Below, in pieces: positions 48,065-57,927 of a stretch of 64,000 nt of DNA. The number at the start of each line of letters is the position of its first letter. Position 1 is the first letter of the stretch. This DNA is from Candidatus Ichthyocystis hellenicum (GTDB taxonomy: Bacteria > Pseudomonadota > Gammaproteobacteria > Burkholderiales > 2013Ark19i): positions 1,087,398-1,151,397 of the forward strand of contig NZ_LN906597.1 in NCBI RefSeq assembly GCF_001460935.1, read 5' to 3'. A model generated the notes under the pieces. It did no database searches and was not told where the DNA came from. It saw nothing but the letters and a program-made list of their open reading frames with translations. The translations under genes and the position numbers were made by a program.

Positions 48065-49177
48065 CTAGTGACTAAGTTTTTCGTTTGAGATTTCCCTTGT
48101 AACGCGCACCGCCTGATTTTCGTGAAGAATGAATAAAGGTCCGGTTACTATCTCATTTGAAGGTGATAAATCATTACTTTTAATTATATAGTGGTTATCA
48201 TCATCATTTTCTATTATAGAGACAAAACGTTTATGGAGTTTATTTTTTTCTAAAACTAAAACAAAAGCTCCTTTCTTTTCTTTATGTCCGACGGAGGTTA
48301 TTGGTACGATAAGGTAATTAGTTTTTTCCGATTTTTTAGAAAATAGTACTGATCCTGTCATTCCCAAACGTAGTTCCGTATCACATTTATCAATGGATAT
48401 AACAACTTGGTACGTGTTTGAGATAGGATCTGCATTGCTTCCTATTTGTCTTATATGTCCTGAGCATGAACTTTCTTTTCCAGGTTCATAGTCGATTTTG
48501 ATTTGACAAGCAGACAAATTTTGTATTGCTCCTATATCGTTTTGGGGGACATTGATAGCAATATCAAGATTATCTTTTCTAGCTATTACAGCAACGGGAG
48601 TTCCAGGGCCGACGTTTTGGCCATCCTCTGCCATAATTTTTGTTATGGTGCCGCTGTATGGCGCAAGTAGTCTGGTGTCGGATAGTCTGTTCTGAGCCTC
48701 TATGTGTTTTGCTTTTGCGCGAAACATTTCGCCCTGTGCCATTAACAGTTTAGCATGTCTTCTATTTAGATCAGGTTTTGTTATAAAGTGATCGTTGTAT
48801 AGCTTTTGACTACTTTTATAGTCAGCAGAAGCAGATTCAAATTGTGCAGAAACCGCTTGGTACACATAGCTTGCTGCTTGGTTAGCTGCTTGGTAATCGC
48901 GATCATAAAGTTCGAATAGTAGATCACCATGTTCCACCGATTTGCCAACTTCAGTGTGTCTTTTTTCTATGTGACCAGGAATGCGGAAACTTAGTATGCT
49001 GTTCTGTTTTGGTACAACACGCCCAAAATAGGTATAGCACTGGGTTAGACGATGTGATATTTCCGGTCTTACCACTGATACTAGAGGAGTTGTTTCTTCC
49101 TCAGGTTCATTTTGGTTTTGACAACCCACCAGGCCGAAGATAGTCATTACGCCTAGAAGTAATATTCTTCTTAGCAT
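48065..49177 (-). CDS. RND efflux periplasmic adaptor (membrane fusion) lipoprotein
   Basis: The 370-residue protein has a lipoprotein signal with LVGC (Cys19). The adaptor pattern is present: a split lipoyl domain (SFRIPGHIEKRHTEVGKSV and LLAPYSGTITKIMAEDGQNV), a helical hairpin between its halves, a beta-barrel and a membrane-proximal domain. It bridges the RND pump and the outer membrane channel. It is the first gene of the operon, 20 bases before the RND gene. No regulator is adjacent. Confidence 0.92.
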   Translation of the reverse strand: MLRRILLLGVMTIFGLVGCQNQNEPEEETTPLVSVVRPEISHRLTQCYTYFGRVVPKQNSILSFRIPGHIEKRHTEVGKSVEHGDLLFELYDRDYQAANQAASYVYQAVSAQFESASADYKSSQKLYNDHFITKPDLNRRHAKLLMAQGEMFRAKAKHIEAQNRLSDTRLLAPYSGTITKIMAEDGQNVGPGTPVAVIARKDNLDIAINVPQNDIGAIQNLSACQIKIDYEPGKESSCSGHIRQIGSNADPISNTYQVVISIDKCDTELRLGMTGSVLFSKKSEKTNYLIVPITSVGHKEKKGAFVLVLEKNKLHKRFVSIIENDDDNHYIIKSNDLSPSNEIVTGPLFILHENQAVRVTREISNEKLSH

Positions 49178-49852
49178 TGTAACAATCCAGATTGAAGCAT
49201 CACCGGTATTATAAACGCTATAGCAATAATATGGGGCTAATCTACGTTTATCGTGATTGTTTTTTGAGTTCAGTTTTTAGCTGATCTTTGTTTGATATTA
49301 GTTTTTTGGTGCGTCGTGAGTGTGTGGTTTTGTAGTAAAAAATCTACTACGGTACATTATAAATAAATAACTTCTAAATTTTTACTTGATAATATGAAAA
49401 AGTCGTTCTCTGTTTTGCTTGACTTTATGACATACTGATTATCTAAGAGTGTTTTGCTGTGGCATAAGTGATTTAGAAAATATAACTTTAAAGATTTACC
49501 TTTTTTGCTGTAGTGTGTCGGGTGTGGGTGATCTGACCGGTGACAAATACGGGAATAGTGACGGGGGAGGGGTGATCCCGCTTGCCCCATAAATTTAAGA
49601 TGTGTGGTGTTCTTTAGTGCAATTTGGTGGAAGTTTGCTTCTCATGGAGAAATAGCGTGATAGAATTTTACGTTAATGGGGACCGATTATATTACCATAT
49701 GGCTGAAATACCTATAATATTTTCCAATATTACAGTTTTTTTTACTTAAGGAAAAGTTTGTGTTTCCGGTAGATGCTGGATTGGCTTCTTTGCTTAAGCA
49801 ACGAGTTGTCTTGATTTAAATTTAATTTTCTACTTAGACGGATGGGTATTGC
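49178..49852. other. Intergenic region between the efflux operon and orn, with a GC-rich patch
   Basis: About 675 bases between divergent transcription units. Most is AT-rich, but about 49510-49585 is clearly richer in G and C (gacgggggaggggtgatccc) and could fold. It matches no RNA family that I recognise. A minus-strand frame of 77 codons across it has no family features or ribosome binding site and is not called. Confidence 0.5.
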
Positions 49853-50395
49853 ATGCAAAATGAATTTAACCTTATTTGGGTTGATCTAGAAATGACAGGT
49901 TTGTCTCCGGATAACGATAGAATTCTGGAAATTGCTATGATTGTGACGGATATGCATCTTAATACTTTGGCTGAGGGTCCGGTACTAGCAGTTCATCAAA
50001 GCGATGATATTCTCGATAAAATGGATGCTTGGAATCAAGGGACGCACCGCCGATCTGGACTTATAGAACGGGTTAAACTGTCAACCTTCGATGAGGAAAA
50101 GGTAAAGGATCAATACCTAGAATTTTTGCATAAGCACGCATTGCCTAATAAATCACCAATGTGCGGAAATAGTATTTGCCAAGATCGAAGGTTTCTTGCA
50201 AGATACATGCCAGAGTTAGAGTCATTTTTTCATTACCGAAATCTTGACGTGAGTTCAATAAAGGAACTTGTTAGGCGATGGAAGCCGGAGTTACTCAAGC
50301 TCAGGAAGAGAAACCTAGCTCATCAGGCACTTCTGGATGTCAGGCAATCCATAGCGGAGCTGCAATTCTACAGGGCTATGTTCATTTCTAGCTGA
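49853..50395 (+). CDS. orn: Oligoribonuclease
   Basis: The 180-residue protein is a DEDDh 3'-5' exonuclease: WVDLEMTGL (Asp11, Glu13), [23 protein letters not shown] and [11 protein letters not shown] provide the four acidic residues and the His. It degrades very short RNAs, including the dinucleotide pGpG. Normal length. It converges on rpmE. Confidence 0.96.
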   Translation: MQNEFNLIWVDLEMTGLSPDNDRILEIAMIVTDMHLNTLAEGPVLAVHQSDDILDKMDAWNQGTHRRSGLIERVKLSTFDEEKVKDQYLEFLHKHALPNKSPMCGNSICQDRRFLARYMPELESFFHYRNLDVSSIKELVRRWKPELLKLRKRNLAHQALLDVRQSIAELQFYRAMFISS

Positions 50396-50405
50396 ACACG
50401 TCTCA

Positions 50406-50453
50406 CGGGAGGTAAAATACGGGAGGATATGCCTTCTTCCCCCCTTACTTCCC
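50406..50453. terminator. Possible bidirectional stem-loop between orn and rpmE
   Basis: GGGAGGTAA near 50409-50417 can pair with TTACTTCCC near 50444-50452 with one mismatch, and inner purine and pyrimidine runs extend the pairing imperfectly. It lies between two converging stops, where a shared terminator is expected, but no clear T-run follows. Confidence 0.3.
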
Positions 50454-50463
50454 CTGGTAGGGC

Positions 50464-50694
50464 TTACTTCTTTAACATTAAGTTGATTCCTGAGTACCGT
50501 CTGTTAAATTTCTCAACTCGTCCTGCTGTGTCAACTATTTTTTGCTTTCCCGTATAGAATGGGTGGCAGCGCGAGCATACCTCGATATTGATCGATGGTC
50601 CTTTAGTGACATAGACAGACCTGGTTTTAAATTTTTCCCCACAACCGCAAATAACTTCCACCTCACCGTATTCAGGGTGTATTCCTTTTTTCAC
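50464..50694 (-). CDS. rpmE: 50S ribosomal protein L31
   Basis: The 76-residue protein has the L31 pattern [38 protein letters not shown] and [10 protein letters not shown]. The Cys pairs show that it is the zinc-binding type. It lies downstream of rho, the order known from related bacteria. Confidence 0.97.
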   Translation of the reverse strand: MKKGIHPEYGEVEVICGCGEKFKTRSVYVTKGPSINIEVCSRCHPFYTGKQKIVDTAGRVEKFNRRYSGINLMLKK

Positions 50695-50745
50695 CTGATG
50701 TCTCCTAATTAGAATCTAAATTTAGCCATTGCCAGAATCTATTAT

Positions 50746-52005
50746 TTAACCCCGGCGCATTAAATCAAAAAATTCATCATTATTTTTTGTCGAACGCAAC
50801 TTTTCGATAACGAATTCTAAGGCCTCAATGTCATCCATGGCATAAATTAGTTTACGTAAAATTAAAATTTTCTGAAGAATGTCTGGTTTTAGCAACAATT
50901 CTTCTCTTCTGGTTCCTGAGCGCGATATGTTGATGGCAGGGTACACCCTCTTTTCTGCTAGGCGGCGGTCAAGATGGATTTCCAGATTTCCCGTGCCTTT
51001 GAATTCCTCGTAGACCACCTCGTCCATACGCGACCCAGTGTCTATCAATGCAGTTGCTATTATCGTTAGACTCCCACCTTCCTCAACGTTTCTTGCGGCA
51101 CCGAAGAAACGCTTGGGTCTATGTAGTGCATTGGCGTCTATACCACCAGTTAAAACTTTTCCTGATGCTGGAATAACAGTGTTGTAAGCACGGGTCAACC
51201 TAGTTATAGAGTCCAAAAGTATAACCACATCACGCTTATGTTCTACCAAGCGTTTAGCTTTTTCTATTACCATTTCTGCGACTTGTATATGCCTGATTGC
51301 AGGTTCGTCAAAGGTTGAGCTAATGACCTCACCTTGTACTGAACGCCTCATCTCAGTTACTTCTTCAGGGCGTTCATCAATCAAAAGTACAAGTAAAGTT
51401 ACCTCTGGGTAATTTGCTGTTATAGAGTGGGCTATGTGTTGCAACATTACAGTTTTTCCAGATTTAGGAGGTGCAACCAGCAATCCACGCTGACCTTTTC
51501 CTATTGGAGCAATCATATCAACCGTACGTCCAGTGAGGTTTTCTTCCGATCTTATGTCGCGCTCTAGCGATAGGTGATCAGTTGGGTGCAGAGGAGTTAG
51601 ATTCTCAAAAAGTATCTTATTCTTTGCCGGCTCTGGGGGTTCTCCATTGACGGAATCAACTTTGATGAGAGCAAAGTAGCGTTCCCCATCCTTGGGCATC
51701 CTAATTTCGCCTTCTATGGTATCTCCAGTATGCAGACAAAAACGCCTTATTTGGGAAGGACTTACATAAATATCATCCGTTCCAGCAAGGTAGGAAGTGT
51801 CGGATGATCGAAGAAACCCGAATCCATCCGGCAGAACCTCCAACGTTCCATCTCCATATATTGTTTCACCACGTTTGGCATGGTTTTTAAGAATAGCAAA
51901 TACAAGTTCGTGTTTTCTCAATCGGTTGGCGCCTTCAATTTTATTGGAGGCGGCTATATCCAGTAATTCGGTAACGTGCAAGGCTTTGAGTTCAGATAGG
52001 CGCAT
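50746..52005 (-). CDS. rho: Transcription termination factor Rho
   Basis: The 419-residue protein has the N-terminal helical domain, the RNA-binding cold-shock-like domain ([17 protein letters not shown]) and the RecA-like ATPase with Walker A APPKSGKT (178-185). [17 protein letters not shown] and the Q/R-loop region follow (SGTRREELL near the end). It unwinds nascent RNA and ends transcription. Length is normal. It lies between trxA and rpmE. Confidence 0.97.
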   Translation of the reverse strand: MRLSELKALHVTELLDIAASNKIEGANRLRKHELVFAILKNHAKRGETIYGDGTLEVLPDGFGFLRSSDTSYLAGTDDIYVSPSQIRRFCLHTGDTIEGEIRMPKDGERYFALIKVDSVNGEPPEPAKNKILFENLTPLHPTDHLSLERDIRSEENLTGRTVDMIAPIGKGQRGLLVAPPKSGKTVMLQHIAHSITANYPEVTLLVLLIDERPEEVTEMRRSVQGEVISSTFDEPAIRHIQVAEMVIEKAKRLVEHKRDVVILLDSITRLTRAYNTVIPASGKVLTGGIDANALHRPKRFFGAARNVEEGGSLTIIATALIDTGSRMDEVVYEEFKGTGNLEIHLDRRLAEKRVYPAINISRSGTRREELLLKPDILQKILILRKLIYAMDDIEALEFVIEKLRSTKNNDEFFDLMRRG

Positions 52006-52134
52006 AGAATCTACTTACTGTAAAATTAAAAAAGAAAATTGAAACCAAGAAAGGGTGCAACTAAACCAGGAGGAACGCCAGACAAAACTTCTCCAAGAAG
52101 AAGGTAAACAGATGACTTTCTGGTTACTTGCCAA

Positions 52135-52461
52135 CTATATGTTAGAATCGATGAATGTAGCTAACTGAGACTTGTTCAAAAGACCAACTTTGTGTGACTC
52201 AACTTCACCATTCTTAAACAAAATGATGGTCGGAATACCCCTTACAGAGTATTTTGCAGCCAAATCCTTGTTATCGTCAACATTCACCTTAACAAAAAGC
52301 ACCTTTTTCGAATAACTTACCGACAGTTCCTCAAGTAAAGGAGTGAGCATTTTGCAAGGACCACACCAGGGTGCCCAAAAATCCACAACAACCGGTATGC
52401 TGCTCCCCAAAACTGTTTTTTCAAAATCACTTGCATCTTCGACGTTGATTAAGTCACTCAC
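52135..52461 (-). CDS. trxA: Thioredoxin
   Basis: The 108-residue protein has the active site WCGPCK (Cys33, Cys36) in DFWAPWCGPCK, and the cis-Pro loop RGIPT. It reduces protein disulfides in the cytoplasm. GAGGAAG precedes the start. It lies upstream of rho on the same strand, as in related bacteria, and is divergent from fdxA. Confidence 0.97.
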   Translation of the reverse strand: MSDLINVEDASDFEKTVLGSSIPVVVDFWAPWCGPCKMLTPLLEELSVSYSKKVLFVKVNVDDNKDLAAKYSVRGIPTIILFKNGEVESHKVGLLNKSQLATFIDSNI

Positions 52462-52757
52462 GACATGTCTTCCTCAGGTTATCGTACAGGTGCAACAAGC
52501 CCCGATAAACCAGCCGTTGGTGCAAAGCTACAACCAATTTTCAGCTAGATTGATGGGAAACAGGAGCACCAAAAAATGATCCCAACTGCCATCGTGGCAA
52601 ACCGTACCGTAGAATTATACCACCGAAAATGTTCTAAGGGGAACAAAAGTAAGTCTTTTGTCCTGACATTTATGAGATTGACAGAAAAATCCCACAGTAG
52701 CACAGGACAGAGTTTGTCTTACAAAGAACCTCAGTACTGAATATGGAGATATCTTAT

Positions 52758-53096
52758 ATGACCTACGTTGTTACTGAATCTTGCATTCTATGCAAATATA
52801 CGGATTGCGTTTCTGTTTGTCCCGTTGATTGCTTTCGCGAGGGAGTGAATTTTCTCGTAATCGACCCTGAAGAGTGTATAGACTGTGGACTGTGTATTTC
52901 AGAGTGTCCAGTTAATGCAATTTTTTCTGAAGACGAGTTGCCAGATGATATGAAGCACTTTTTGGGACTAAACGAACGTCTGGCAAAGCAATGGCCGACA
53001 ATATACCAGCCCAAGGATCCACCTAGTGATGCTGATAAGTGGGTTAATGTTTCTCAAAAGATTGATTTTATTGATGAAAATCCTTTTAATGAGTGA
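52758..53096 (+). CDS. fdxA: 7Fe ferredoxin (FdxA)
   Basis: ATG 52758 (MTYVVTESC) follows GGAG at a good distance and is preferred over the ATG at 52743. The 112-residue protein has the 3Fe-4S and 4Fe-4S Cys pattern ([19 protein letters not shown], then [13 protein letters not shown]) and the long C-terminal tail ([20 protein letters not shown]) of FdxA. It carries electrons in the cytoplasm. The partner is not evident here. Confidence 0.95.
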   Translation: MTYVVTESCILCKYTDCVSVCPVDCFREGVNFLVIDPEECIDCGLCISECPVNAIFSEDELPDDMKHFLGLNERLAKQWPTIYQPKDPPSDADKWVNVSQKIDFIDENPFNE

Positions 53097-53259
53097 TGTT
53101 GGTTTTCACTTTCCTTGGGTGTTGTTTATTCTAGGAATAATATAGGATATATTGGAGCGGGGTTCGGTTTATTTTTTCATCAGCGATGAATTTGGTTTTA
53201 TATTTTTTGTCGAGTATGTTTTCTATTACGATTTTGTTAATACTTGCAAAGGTCTCTAC

Positions 53260-54966
53260 ATGAATAAACCTTGGCTTAGAAGTTATGGTGACATCCCGGA
53301 AATTATAGGTGATATTCCTTTTGACTCCTTGGCGGGTATGTTCGTTTCCTGCGTGAAGAAGTATGGGAATAAGGTGGCTTTTCACAGTTTCGGCTGTACT
53401 ATGACCTACGATCAGGTTGCAGATTACGCCTGTCGTTTTTCTGAATATTTATGCTTTGACAGAAAACTCAACCCTGGTGAACGTATTGCATTAATGTTGC
53501 CCAATACCTTTCAATATTTTGTCGCCTTTTTCGGTGCTATTCTTGCGGGAATGGTTGTTGTTAATGTTAATCCTATGTACACAAGCTCTGAGTTGTACCA
53601 CCAGCTAGTGGATTCTACTCCGTCCTTGTTGGTCGTGACCAGTAGTTTGGCACATGTTGTTGAGGAGGCCTCAGAGAAAGAGGGATTTCCTGTTCGATCA
53701 GTTGTAGTAACGAGGATAGGAGATTTATTGTCTTTTTCTAAGCGACATGCTTTGGCTTTGTACACAAAGTACATTCGTCGTTTACCAATGGTGAAGAATG
53801 TAGGTTCACTACATACAGAATCTTTGCGTAGCATATTGTTTAAACCCGGTAGTAGTTCGTTCGATGTCGTTAGTAAGTCTTTTACTGAAACTTTTGGGGG
53901 GATTTATTCCAAACTGGATGATGTTGCTGTATTGCAATATACAGGTGGTACTACTGGTGTTCCTAGGGGGGCAATGCTGACCCATGGCAATTTTTTGTCC
54001 AACATAATGCAGATTATGTGCTGGTTCAAAGGTTCTACCTTAGATTTTGGTAATTCCATGATTGTTACGGCCTTGCCTGTGTACCACATCTTTTCTTTGA
54101 CTGTAAATTTTCTTACATCTTTTTATGCTGGGTTTGATAACCTTCTTATTATTGATCCCAGAGATACATCTATGTTATTGAAAACATTGAGATCTTATCG
54201 TTCAAGGGCAAATATTTTTGCTGGAGTTAATACTCTTTTCAATTCGATGATGAATCATAAGGATTTTAGGGGTGCAGATTTCTCTGGATATGATTGGATT
54301 ATGAGTGGTGGTTCTTCTACTTTGGAGGAAACTTCCCGTAGATGGACCAATTTGACCGGAACTGTTATCAATGAGTCCTATGGCTTAACAGAAACTAGTC
54401 CCGCTGTTTGTTGTATGCCCATGGGAAATTCAGAATTTAAAAGTAGCATAGGAGTTCCAATTCCATCTACAGACGTTATTCTGATCGATGAAAATAATAA
54501 CATTGTTCCTATTGGTACTCCTGGTGAGATTTGTATTAAAGGCCCTCAGGTTATGAAAGGGTATTGGGGAAGTGACGATGAAGCGAATAAAGTTTTTACT
54601 TCTGATGGATATTTGCGTACAGGTGATATTGCTGTAATGGATGAGGAAGGATTCTTCCGTATTGTTGATAGGAAAAAAGATGTAATTATCGTATCAGGGT
54701 TTAATGTTTACCCTAGCGAGATTGAGGAGGTTCTTGCAAAGTGCCCTAAAGTTGTGGAATCAGCTATCGTTGGGGTTGATGATTCCTCTTCAGGTGAGAG
54801 GATTAAAGCTGTTATTGTTCCTAGGGACTCTTCTCTTACTAGTCAGGAGGTTATCGATTTTTGTAGCAAGTTTCTTACCAGGTACAAAATACCACGTATA
54901 GTGGAATTTCGTGATTCTCTGCCCAAATCTCCAGTTGGTAAGGTATTGCGACGACTTGTAAAATAA
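53260..54966 (+). CDS. fadD: Long-chain acyl-CoA synthetase
   Basis: ATG 53260 (MNKPWLRSYGDIPE) follows AAAGG and gives 568 residues, the normal length. The frame upstream to 53152 is not needed. The protein is an AMP-forming ligase with the P-loop YTGGTTGVPRGAML (about 227-240), ESYGLTETSP, RTGDIAVMDEEGFFRIVDRKKD and the C-terminal Lys in SPVGKVLRR. It activates fatty acids at the membrane for lipid synthesis or degradation. No beta-oxidation gene is in the window, so use of host fatty acids for lipid building is a possible role. Confidence 0.92.
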   Translation: MNKPWLRSYGDIPEIIGDIPFDSLAGMFVSCVKKYGNKVAFHSFGCTMTYDQVADYACRFSEYLCFDRKLNPGERIALMLPNTFQYFVAFFGAILAGMVVVNVNPMYTSSELYHQLVDSTPSLLVVTSSLAHVVEEASEKEGFPVRSVVVTRIGDLLSFSKRHALALYTKYIRRLPMVKNVGSLHTESLRSILFKPGSSSFDVVSKSFTETFGGIYSKLDDVAVLQYTGGTTGVPRGAMLTHGNFLSNIMQIMCWFKGSTLDFGNSMIVTALPVYHIFSLTVNFLTSFYAGFDNLLIIDPRDTSMLLKTLRSYRSRANIFAGVNTLFNSMMNHKDFRGADFSGYDWIMSGGSSTLEETSRRWTNLTGTVINESYGLTETSPAVCCMPMGNSEFKSSIGVPIPSTDVILIDENNNIVPIGTPGEICIKGPQVMKGYWGSDDEANKVFTSDGYLRTGDIAVMDEEGFFRIVDRKKDVIIVSGFNVYPSEIEEVLAKCPKVVESAIVGVDDSSSGERIKAVIVPRDSSLTSQEVIDFCSKFLTRYKIPRIVEFRDSLPKSPVGKVLRRLVK

Positions 54967-55184
54967 GTGATTATGCTTAGTCTGCAAGCCCGTAGAGATA
55001 TTTCTCTCCTTTGTGAGCATTGCTTTTGTCATTTTTTCTGCAGTCATGTTATTAAATAGTCCTCAAGAGAATTCAGTTTTTATTTCTGCGCTTTTTATTT
55101 GTGTTAAGTTTTGGCTGTATGTGGATAATAATAATTTCCCAAAACCCGATTGTTATTCCGGGTGTGTTTTTGAAATGACGGACT

Positions 55185-57755
55185 ATGCCCAATTACAAAA
55201 CAAAAAATTATCGTTTTAATAGAACAAGAGGTTTGTTATCTTGTGCCGCTCTTTTGTTTCCAGGTATATCTGGTGCTTTTTCTCTCGGGCCATTGGAGAT
55301 TGAAAGCTATTTGGGGCAACAGTTATCAGCTAAAGTTGTTGTTTACCCTTCTCAGATGGAGAATTTAGATGATCTTAACGTAGATTTGGAAAATCAGGTT
55401 TCTGATGGATACTACGGACTAGAATCACCTTCTCTTCCTGTTATGTCACAGATAAAGTACTCCTTGGAAAAACATGGAGATCATTATGTTGTCCATTTTA
55501 AATCTACTTCTATTGTTGATGAACCACTTATATCTTTTTCAGTGAATTTCTCTCTTGGGGCCCAAACAATTGGTCGTGATTTTACTGTGGCTCTTGACCC
55601 TCAAGTTTTTTCTAAGTATAAGCCTACTGCTAACGAAAATTACAATATGAAAGATGATTATTATGATAACGGGCTTACTAACGATTCTTCAAACTTGGGA
55701 AAAGTTTCCGGTAACAGTCACGGAAATGGTTTGTCTAGGAATTTCCCCGAGCCTGATTTTGAACATTGGAGCTTAGATTACGATTCTGATTCAATTAGCG
55801 ATTCTGATGATTGGTCAGAATTGACAGAGGATTTAGATGCAGCTGTTTTATCAATAGATACTGCTCAGGTAGACTCAGACCATGCTGATGTTAATCAACC
55901 GGCGTATGTAGTTCAATCTGGCGATACTATAAAGTCTATAGCCAGTAGATATACATATCCTAGTGCTAGGGCAGAAGATATGGCTAATGCCATTCTCCGT
56001 ATGAATAGTTCTTTGAGAAGTAATGTTGAAGGTAATTTGGTCCCAGGACAAATTGTTATTCTTCCTAATCCTGATCAGTTGAATGTAATCTCCTCTGATA
56101 ATAGCGAACTATTGTCAAAGGAGGAGGGTGTTTTTGCAAAAAAGAAATTTTATGTTCACAAACAAAAACCATTTTATGGAGAAGAGAAGAAAGTACTTCG
56201 GAAGAAGAAGATTGGTAAGAATCACTTGTTGAATAATCATCATGTTACCAAGAAAAATGTTGTCCGTGTAGAATCTGCAGTTTTGAGCTCAACAGGATTA
56301 GGTTCTTCTGAGGAGGATATAATTTCTGAGCATCACAAAAAATCATATGATCCTGGGGCTGTATCTGCTCAAGTGAATGCATTGAGAGAGGAAATTGAGA
56401 AACTAAAGCAGAAGATAAAAGAAGAAAAAACTACTGTAGCAGATGTAGGTAATGGTTCTGGATCTAGTGTTATTAGCAAATCCCATAAATCTGAAGCAGT
56501 TAATCTAGTTCCTGTACCTAAGACTATTGTTCCTGTACCTAATACTAGTGTTCCTGAATTGGCTCAAGATGTTAAGATTTCTGGCAAAACAAATATTGGA
56601 CCGGGACATAATAATTTGTTACCACCTCCTGGTTTGGTTATCCCAGAGCAAGGAAGTTACGATGGAGATAAATCTGTTGTCGATTTATTGATGACTTTGA
56701 TTAGTTCTCCTGCAGCAATTACTATCGCGGTTGTGGTGTGTGTTTTGGTGTTTATCGCCTATATCTTGATTAGAAGACGGCGTCGTGTTAAAGAAAATTT
56801 GCCGTCTAGTGAGAGGGAAATACATGTTGCTGATGTGAATCCTAGGGGTAGTTCTGCTGAACAGAAGGAGTATATGAGCAGGAATAAGCATGATAATCAT
56901 GAAGAATCTACTTCCTGGTCTGGTAATCGTGATTGGTCAGTTTCTGATTCTTCGCCTGATGGTAGTAGTATTGGCGGATCAGTTATGAAACATAGGGTTG
57001 TTGGTGATCCTATTTCTGAAGCTGATGTGTATGTTCAATATGGACGCTTGGATGAGGCAGCTAAAATTCTTGAAGAAGAGTATCAAAAGAAACATAACGT
57101 CGAAGTATCTTTGAAATTGGCGGAGATCTACCATGTTATGAAGAGATTTAGTGATATAACTAAGCTAGCTAGTGGTATGTTGTCTGCTCACGGAGCAACT
57201 AGTTCTGATTGGAGCAATTTTGCTAGTGGTATGGACAATATTAATTTGGGTGATTACTTGCCACAAGGTACTGAATCCAAAATTTCTGGTGCTGCCAAAT
57301 TCGGTGGTTCATTCTTTTCCCCTGGCTCTTTGAAGAAACATAATGATGATTCTGATACCAACGAAGTTGTTTCAGGTAGTGATCGTAAGTTGAAAGCTGA
57401 TCGTGTTCCAGCTGCTACTAACCGTAGTTCTAATGTGGGTTCTGAAGCTGATGTTAGCGACAATAGATCTTTTAAGCAAAGTGGTAGTTCTACTTCTGCT
57501 AAAAATACCGCCACTAAATCAGGTATAGACTTTGTTCCAAAGGATAAAGATAAAAGTGATAATGCCAAAACCAAGACTTCAGGACCATCAGACAATGATA
57601 TAGACTTTGTTCCAAAGGATAAAGATAAAAGTGATAATGCCAAAACCAAGACTTCAGGACCATCAGACAATGAACCGGAGAAAAGAGATTCTGGCGATGA
57701 TGGGTTATTGAATTTTGATTTGGATCTGAGCGAATTAAATGAAGATGATGACTGA
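55185..57755 (+). CDS. fimV: FimV-like peptidoglycan-binding hub protein
   Basis: The 856-residue protein has a signal-like N-terminus followed by the FimV N-terminal domain (AFSLGPLEIESYLGQQLSA, residues 31-49). It then has an acidic Ser/Asp-rich part and a LysM domain (YVVQSGDTIKSIASRY, about 242-300). After a coiled coil (about 400-425) come one membrane segment near 510-530 and the cytoplasmic FimV C-terminal TPR region (DVYVQYGRLDEAAKILEEEY, about 612-632), ending in acidic LNFDLDLSEL. FimV organises polar structures and type IV pili. Two identical 25-residue repeats lie near 780-830. It precedes truA, as in related bacteria. Confidence 0.92.
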   Translation: MPNYKTKNYRFNRTRGLLSCAALLFPGISGAFSLGPLEIESYLGQQLSAKVVVYPSQMENLDDLNVDLENQVSDGYYGLESPSLPVMSQIKYSLEKHGDHYVVHFKSTSIVDEPLISFSVNFSLGAQTIGRDFTVALDPQVFSKYKPTANENYNMKDDYYDNGLTNDSSNLGKVSGNSHGNGLSRNFPEPDFEHWSLDYDSDSISDSDDWSELTEDLDAAVLSIDTAQVDSDHADVNQPAYVVQSGDTIKSIASRYTYPSARAEDMANAILRMNSSLRSNVEGNLVPGQIVILPNPDQLNVISSDNSELLSKEEGVFAKKKFYVHKQKPFYGEEKKVLRKKKIGKNHLLNNHHVTKKNVVRVESAVLSSTGLGSSEEDIISEHHKKSYDPGAVSAQVNALREEIEKLKQKIKEEKTTVADVGNGSGSSVISKSHKSEAVNLVPVPKTIVPVPNTSVPELAQDVKISGKTNIGPGHNNLLPPPGLVIPEQGSYDGDKSVVDLLMTLISSPAAITIAVVVCVLVFIAYILIRRRRRVKENLPSSEREIHVADVNPRGSSAEQKEYMSRNKHDNHEESTSWSGNRDWSVSDSSPDGSSIGGSVMKHRVVGDPISEADVYVQYGRLDEAAKILEEEYQKKHNVEVSLKLAEIYHVMKRFSDITKLASGMLSAHGATSSDWSNFASGMDNINLGDYLPQGTESKISGAAKFGGSFFSPGSLKKHNDDSDTNEVVSGSDRKLKADRVPAATNRSSNVGSEADVSDNRSFKQSGSSTSAKNTATKSGIDFVPKDKDKSDNAKTKTSGPSDNDIDFVPKDKDKSDNAKTKTSGPSDNEPEKRDSGDDGLLNFDLDLSELNEDDD
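57524..57673. repeat. Two identical 75-bp direct repeats in fimV
   Basis: Bases 57524-57598 are repeated at 57599-57673, with differences only at the very end. The unit keeps the frame (25 codons: IDFVPKDKDKSDNAKTKTSG plus PSDND/E). It looks recent and may vary in copy number. Confidence 0.95.
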
Positions 57756-57869
57756 TACGTTATGCTTTGTGCTGGTCGTGCTCTGACATTTTGTTGTACC
57801 CCTAATACTCATATTTTCTATTTTTCCCATTTTATTTCCTGTTCTTAGTGCACATTAGAATATAACCAT

Positions 57870-57875
57870 TATAAT
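57870..57875 (+). promoter_or_regulatory. Possible -10 box upstream of truA
   Basis: A perfect TATAAT lies 53 bases before the truA start. No good -35 is seen at 16-18 bases, so the call is tentative. Confidence 0.25.
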
Positions 57876-57927
57876 CCCCATATGTTTTTCTGTTCTGCGA
57901 TTTGGTTTTAGTATGGGGTAGTTTCCT

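Noticed and set aside
49357-49590. Minus-strand frame of 77 codons
   Set aside because: No ribosome binding site, unusual composition caused by a GC-rich patch, and no family resemblance. Non-coding DNA is more likely.
55013-55219. Plus-strand frame of 68 codons overlapping the start of fimV
   Set aside because: It has no supported start and overlaps fimV. The stretch is better read as its upstream region.
57254-57670. Minus-strand frame of 138 codons inside fimV
   Set aside because: It is the antisense of the repeat-rich fimV C-terminal part, and its apparent internal repeats simply mirror those of fimV.
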